Assembly: GCF_002078875.1 (NCBI RefSeq)
Contig: NC_034414.1
Span: forward strand, 23,366,616 to 23,430,615
Direction: 5' to 3'
DNA: 64,000 bases
Origin: Numida meleagris
Lineage: Eukaryota; Chordata; Aves; Galliformes; Numididae
Below, in pieces: positions 58,988-64,000 of this stretch (positions are counted from its first letter, which is position 1; each line of letters opens with the position of its first letter). The position numbers were made by a program, and so were the translations under genes. The notes under the pieces are model-generated. The model did no database searches, was not told where the DNA came from, and saw nothing but the letters and a program-made list of their open reading frames with translations.

Positions 58988-61900
58988 TTTGCTCAGATAT
59001 TTATAGGTTTGCCATCCCACATCCTCTTACAGTTTCAGTCTCATTGCCTACTGACTCCCAGTTCTCCTACCTCCAGTTTGCACTCAGTTGTACTACCATT
59101 CAATATTCCTGTCTTTTGAGATCTATTTCAACCCCCTCCCACAATCTCAAAACTCATATTTCTTCTCCCTACCCACACCTGTCCATCACCTGTTTTTATT
59201 TCCTTGTCCCACCCTAGGTGGTCTGTCCCCTTCCTTTTCTGAAGGTCCAATTCTTTCCCCTTCATTCAAGTGCTGAAGAGAAATGTTATCTGGATCACAA
59301 GATATACCTACTTGTTTCCTCTTAGTTCGTGTGGATTCAGCTCAAGAACCACAACAGTCCAAAGGCAATGCAGACAAAATCCTGCCAAACCCTATCTGGA
59401 CCACCACTGATACAGTCAAAACACTTTCAGAGGATGATCTAAGAATCTTAGCATGTGTAAACTGCACTTTTTTTCTACAGTTCAGAATATGGAGCAAATC
59501 AGTTCCATATTGAGTAGCATAAAGCCAGTCAAAAGTACATCCCTGAAATGAAAGCTACTAAATGTCCAGAAAGATTCAAAACATGAGACATAAAGTGGTT
59601 GGGCAGAAGCAAGCTCAGACAAGCAGGGTCAGCATTACCCTGACCTAGCAAAGCCTTGAGGACTCCAGTTCCACCAGGGAGGTCAAGCTCCTTTGCACAG
59701 TGCACCTCAGAGCTCTGCATTTCCAAAGCAGAAAGGAAACACTGCATGGCTTCATGGGCTATAGCACTTCAGTGAGTAGATCATGTTGGACCTGTGCTCT
59801 GCATACAGACAATTCAGCTGTCCCTACAGATCTGCAGCTACTGGAGCTGCAAGTTAATTATATCTACCTTGTTCTAAGAAGCTGCTGGATCACTGAGGTG
59901 GTATTTTCACAAAACTAAGTGGCAGAGAGACAAATAAACAGAAAGAGAGGCGAGAAATAATTGAAATTACAGAAACTAAAAGCAGAAAAATCCCCAAGTA
60001 GATAGTCAATATATGTATTTACTGCCTGAATAGCTAAATATGGGCAAAGTTCTAGCCATCTAAAAACCTAATCTTTTAATGGGACATTAGGTAGTTCTAC
60101 TAGAAGGATGTGCTGCTAAGTTTGTCTATAAATAACAAATTTTTGAGTGTTTTGTGCTGCCACTACTAAAAATCAGGAAGATAAATCATATGGTCTGTCA
60201 CTGCAGGCCATTTACTACTGTAATTTTTAAACCTGATTTGGAAATGCATGAGGAAAGTCACAGTCTGAGGCAGGGAACAATACTTTAAGACTTGTAAGAG
60301 AATTCCTTTGACAAAGAACGACATAATTTTCCCTCTCATTCATTTTTATAGCAAAGTTCCAAAGACATTTATTATATGCTGCTTCGTTAAGCTCATACAC
60401 CAATTTTGCTTAAATACAGGAGGAAACTTAATGCACTTTCTAAAAGATCGTCCAGTTTTGTGGTGCACCAATAACTCTTCACAATCTACCACACGAATGG
60501 ATCTATTTTGGACTTGCGTAGACACCGCTACCAGATATTTCATTTGCATTGCAGTTTTGTTATTAAAAGTGGTTACCTAAACAAATTAATATAATGTAGA
60601 AAATGCTAGAAAAAATTATTATCACTACAATGCTGCCACCTGGTAACTGCAAGTGTAATTTCAGAGAAAACATTTATTTTGCCCTGCCTTGGACAAGCTG
60701 TCACTATTTTAAATAATATCGTCTAAATCGCAAAAATTGCAAATTTGTAACTGCGGAATAGGACTATTTCCCCATATCAGATGAACTAATTCTACAGCCT
60801 TCCTTCAACCTGGGGAAGAAGTAACTCATATCCTCCCAAAATTAAACTTGATTTTGAATCCTGAGAAGTGTCTACGGAGAATAACCAGCACTATTCAAAT
60901 TAAATATGTCAGTTTTGAGCACACAAATATTCAGAATTAAGACCACATTTAAAAGTATTTATGTCCTTCTATAGTTTGCTGAATTAAATCTATATCACTA
61001 AATGTTTACAAAAGCAAAAGAAACAAATTTATAGTAAGAAAGATCTGGAATAATGAAAAAAAAAAAAAGTGAAATCCCGAGCAAAAAGATCCAAAGGAAA
61101 TAAAATGTCAGGTGTTTTTGTAGGTGGAAAATTCACTGATGAAAAGGAAAATGCTACAATAACATCAAATAACAAACATTTACTTAAACACATATATACA
61201 CATGTATATAATTAGTGAAACATGAAAAGCATTGGGAAATGGTTCCCAAGAGCTTACGAGCGTCCATAGCATTTTAAGTCTAAAAAGTTTCTATGTATCT
61301 GTGATAAATAAGAGGAAAGAGCACAAAACAGTATAAACCTATTTACATGACCACCACTAGGATGAAACCTTGCCACTCCCAGCGTTAATAAAGAAACACT
61401 GCCTAACATAGTCCAACATAGTCCATTGCCTAGCATTCCTTTCTAATACACAGCAGGAATGCTACATTATCTAGTTATATATTTGGTAGTGACCTAACAT
61501 CCAATCACATTTTATTTTTCAGATTAGCATAAACTTCTTTCCATTTCCCTAGGGAACAACAGCTCACAGACAGCTTCTGGGATACTACACACAAATAACA
61601 CACACCTTAGAATTCAGTCTAATGAAGTCTTTTGAAAGGAAACACAGCTTTGACCACCGCATAAACTTCCACAGAAACATACAAACGCAGTTCATCTGCC
61701 AGCCATGTGGTGTCAGGATTAACTCCCAACTGCCCTAGAGGAAGTAGGAACCTGCCATCACTGACAGTGATAGACATGATCTCTTCTATGCCCACTATCA
61801 TCAGACATATGCCTGAGAGTTTTGCAGACAAATATCTCACAATAAGAAAGCAGGAAAAGAAGGAAAAGGTTTCTGTATCTAATGTCAGGTTCAAAAGTGT

Positions 61901-64000
61901 TTTGCACAGCTGTAAGTTTGTTATAAAAGATTAGGGGTGCTGTAACAAAAGCTTAGAAAATAGCTGACATTCAGACATTGAATGGCAACTGCATTCTCCC
62001 AGACAAGAGGATATTCAAAAGTTAGAAAATTCAGACTCAAAATGGAATTCATATTTCTACAATGCATGTTGCAACAGAGGAATCAATATTGGAAAACATC
62101 AAGTCCAAGGCCTTAATTATGTCATTTTAGAAATAAATTAGTATTGAGGTGACTCAATACTACTGAGACCTCCAAGAACTTAAGAGAAATAGCCAAGATG
62201 ATCTTATGGCCAATATCTATTATCACTCAGGATGAGATCTGTGTTAGATGTGAATTACCCCACATTGAATTACTCTAAGCCTCTTAGTTCTTGTTTTAGA
62301 GTACCTCTTACTGAACACTCACAGACACGGTCCTACAGAATATGGTAAATACTAGATGTCTGCATTTAAAAGAAGTACACATTTCCTTTAAACCCATGCA
62401 AATAGGTTTATTTCCACTTAGGCTATTTTAGTTCATGTTAATAAAGGCTTCCAGTGCTAACTAAAAAAATATTGATAACTTGAACAATCTCTTGAATGCA
62501 GATTGAAGAAAACACTTCAGCATACTATGTATTTTATCAACACAACTACTTTACAACACAACATACAGACTTTCAATAAAAATAATTATTTCCTAATATG
62601 TGATTGAGAAAGGATGAAATAGTGAAACTAACTTATTGAGTCAAAGTGATTCCTGAGAAAGTTAAGCATACTCTGAAGGCAACTACAGGAGGTTCGTGTT
62701 TTAAGTTTGGCAGAAGTGACAGCTAATTTCCCTTGTAAACGTTAACTCAAGGACATACTAGAGAGGTAAATTAGCTGAGAAAAAAACGTGGCTCTGATCA
62801 CAGTCCATCTTTGGATAATCTGCATCGCTTTTTTCTTTCTCCTTCTGCCAGTTCACGTTAGTTCTGCCTCTCATGGCCTCCAGTGTCTGGCAGGCCTCTT
62901 TCCAGAAGGGATTTTGATGCTACTCCAATAGCATGCTGGGGATCAGCTCTGGTGAGAAGAAAGGTTTAATGCCAGTTTTCTAATAGGGAGAAATATAAAA
63001 GGAAAGAACAATGATCTTCACCAGTTGAATGACAGATTTTTCATACTGGGGGACCCAAGTCCCTTGAAAGACTTCAAGCCAAAGCTGATAGCCTAGATCT
63101 CCTGATTCCCACTGGAGTGCCTCAGGCACAGGATAGTATGTCAAAATGTATCATGATAATTTCTGCTCTGTTAGAAACAGAAGCAATGGAAAAAGCACAC
63201 AGGTCACATCCTGCCCATCTTCCTTACTTATATGTAGAAAAATTCCTTCAGGGGAAGGGGAGGAAGTATTTGGCCCAAAATCAAGATAGGAATAGCAGCA
63301 GTCATTTTCTGCTTTTTCTTGTTTGTCCTATCAGCCTACCCAGAGAGTCTGACATGAAGAGCACATATGAAATACATTGAAAGATGTGCTATATGCACAA
63401 TTGTCTGTTCTGAGCTTCCTGCCAAAAGCTGAGAACCTTCAGAAAGATATTTTTACAAGTTAGTGCAAGTGTAAAAACTGAAAACCACATTGTTTAAAAA
63501 AAGATTTTTTTCAGTACTAGTGGCAGCTAAAATGTGCTAAATACTTGGCGTACAGAGTTCCTATGAAAAATTAAAAATGAGACAGACTGAAGTGACATAG
63601 AATGGACACACCAAGATGGTAGGGGATGTTTGTCTATGGTTGCTGTTTTGCTAGATGAATGAATAAATAAGAAGTAACAACTGAAGCATGAAATGGCAAT
63701 GTGAGAACAATATCCTGGTGAGATTTCCCCTGATCTGTGTTTTTTTGTTTTGTTTTGAGCAGAATTAAAACTTCTAGAAGTACGTAATAGAACCCTGCAG
63801 CCACTTTTGAAATGGTGCTTTAAAAAAAGAAAAAATGCTAAATTTTCAAGTATCGCATGCTGCAGATCAAGTGGGTAGATGAGGAGAGAGGACTGAAACT
63901 ATTTAAGTAACGTCACACTTTCTAGTTGTGACTGCAAATGTTAGTGAAGTATAAATGTCTGAAAAAGGTCTTTCAAGGAAGTTTGCATTTAGTTCTACAG

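Larger units (their letters stand above)
52381..64000. other. Downstream gene-free region
   Basis: No exon could be supported. The region contains two CR1 fragments and a dead full-length mariner, listed separately, and is otherwise AT-rich. In mammals MYBPC3 follows SPI1 within a few kilobases. No immunoglobulin or fibronectin-type exon of that gene was recognised here. Confidence 0.6.

Noticed and set aside
61619..61894. Minus-strand frame with protein-like composition (91 codons)
   Set aside because: The translation looks plausible but matches no family I know and has no convincing splice or promoter signals. A protein database search would decide it.

Overview
The window reads as nuclear DNA of a bird, most likely a galliform such as chicken. 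It is about 40% GC with long non-coding stretches, several CR1 LINE fragments (the main avian retrotransposon family) and three copies of a Galluhop-like mariner DNA transposon. Species assignment is inference from the repeat content and the protein sequence.

The only gene I can support is SPI1 (PU.1), the ETS-family master regulator of myeloid and B-cell development, on the + strand. All five coding exons are present with GT/AG boundaries and consistent phase: 31671-31715, 37812-37905, 44813-45000, 50752-50908 and 51528-51844. Joined, they give 801 nt, a 266-residue protein plus stop (about 270 in mammals). The order is N-terminal acidic region, glutamine-rich region, PEST region, then a complete ETS domain in the last exon. 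Introns are 6.1, 6.9, 5.8 and 0.6 kb. Two AATAAA signals near 52.32 and 52.35 kb mark the likely 3' end.

Layout. 1-31.2 kb: upstream gene-free DNA with a CpG-rich patch (1.4-2.1 kb), a CR1 fragment, a mariner copy and several clusters of haematopoietic transcription-factor motifs. The most notable lies about 15.2 kb upstream of the start codon and resembles, in position and motif content (C/EBP, RUNX-ETS-RUNX, MYB, ETS), the mammalian PU.1 upstream regulatory element at -14 kb (mouse) or -17 kb (human). 31.2-31.7 kb: promoter and 5' leader. 31.7-52.4 kb: SPI1, whose introns hold further motif clusters, two CR1 copies in opposite orientations plus a short CR1 tail, and a deleted mariner. One intron 3 CR1 carries a perfect 37-bp-arm palindrome. 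52.4-64 kb: downstream gene-free DNA with CR1 pieces and a nearly full-length but broken mariner. The mammalian neighbours SLC39A13 and MYBPC3 are not visible.

All regulatory calls rest on motif reading only. They have not been tested against chromatin or conservation data.
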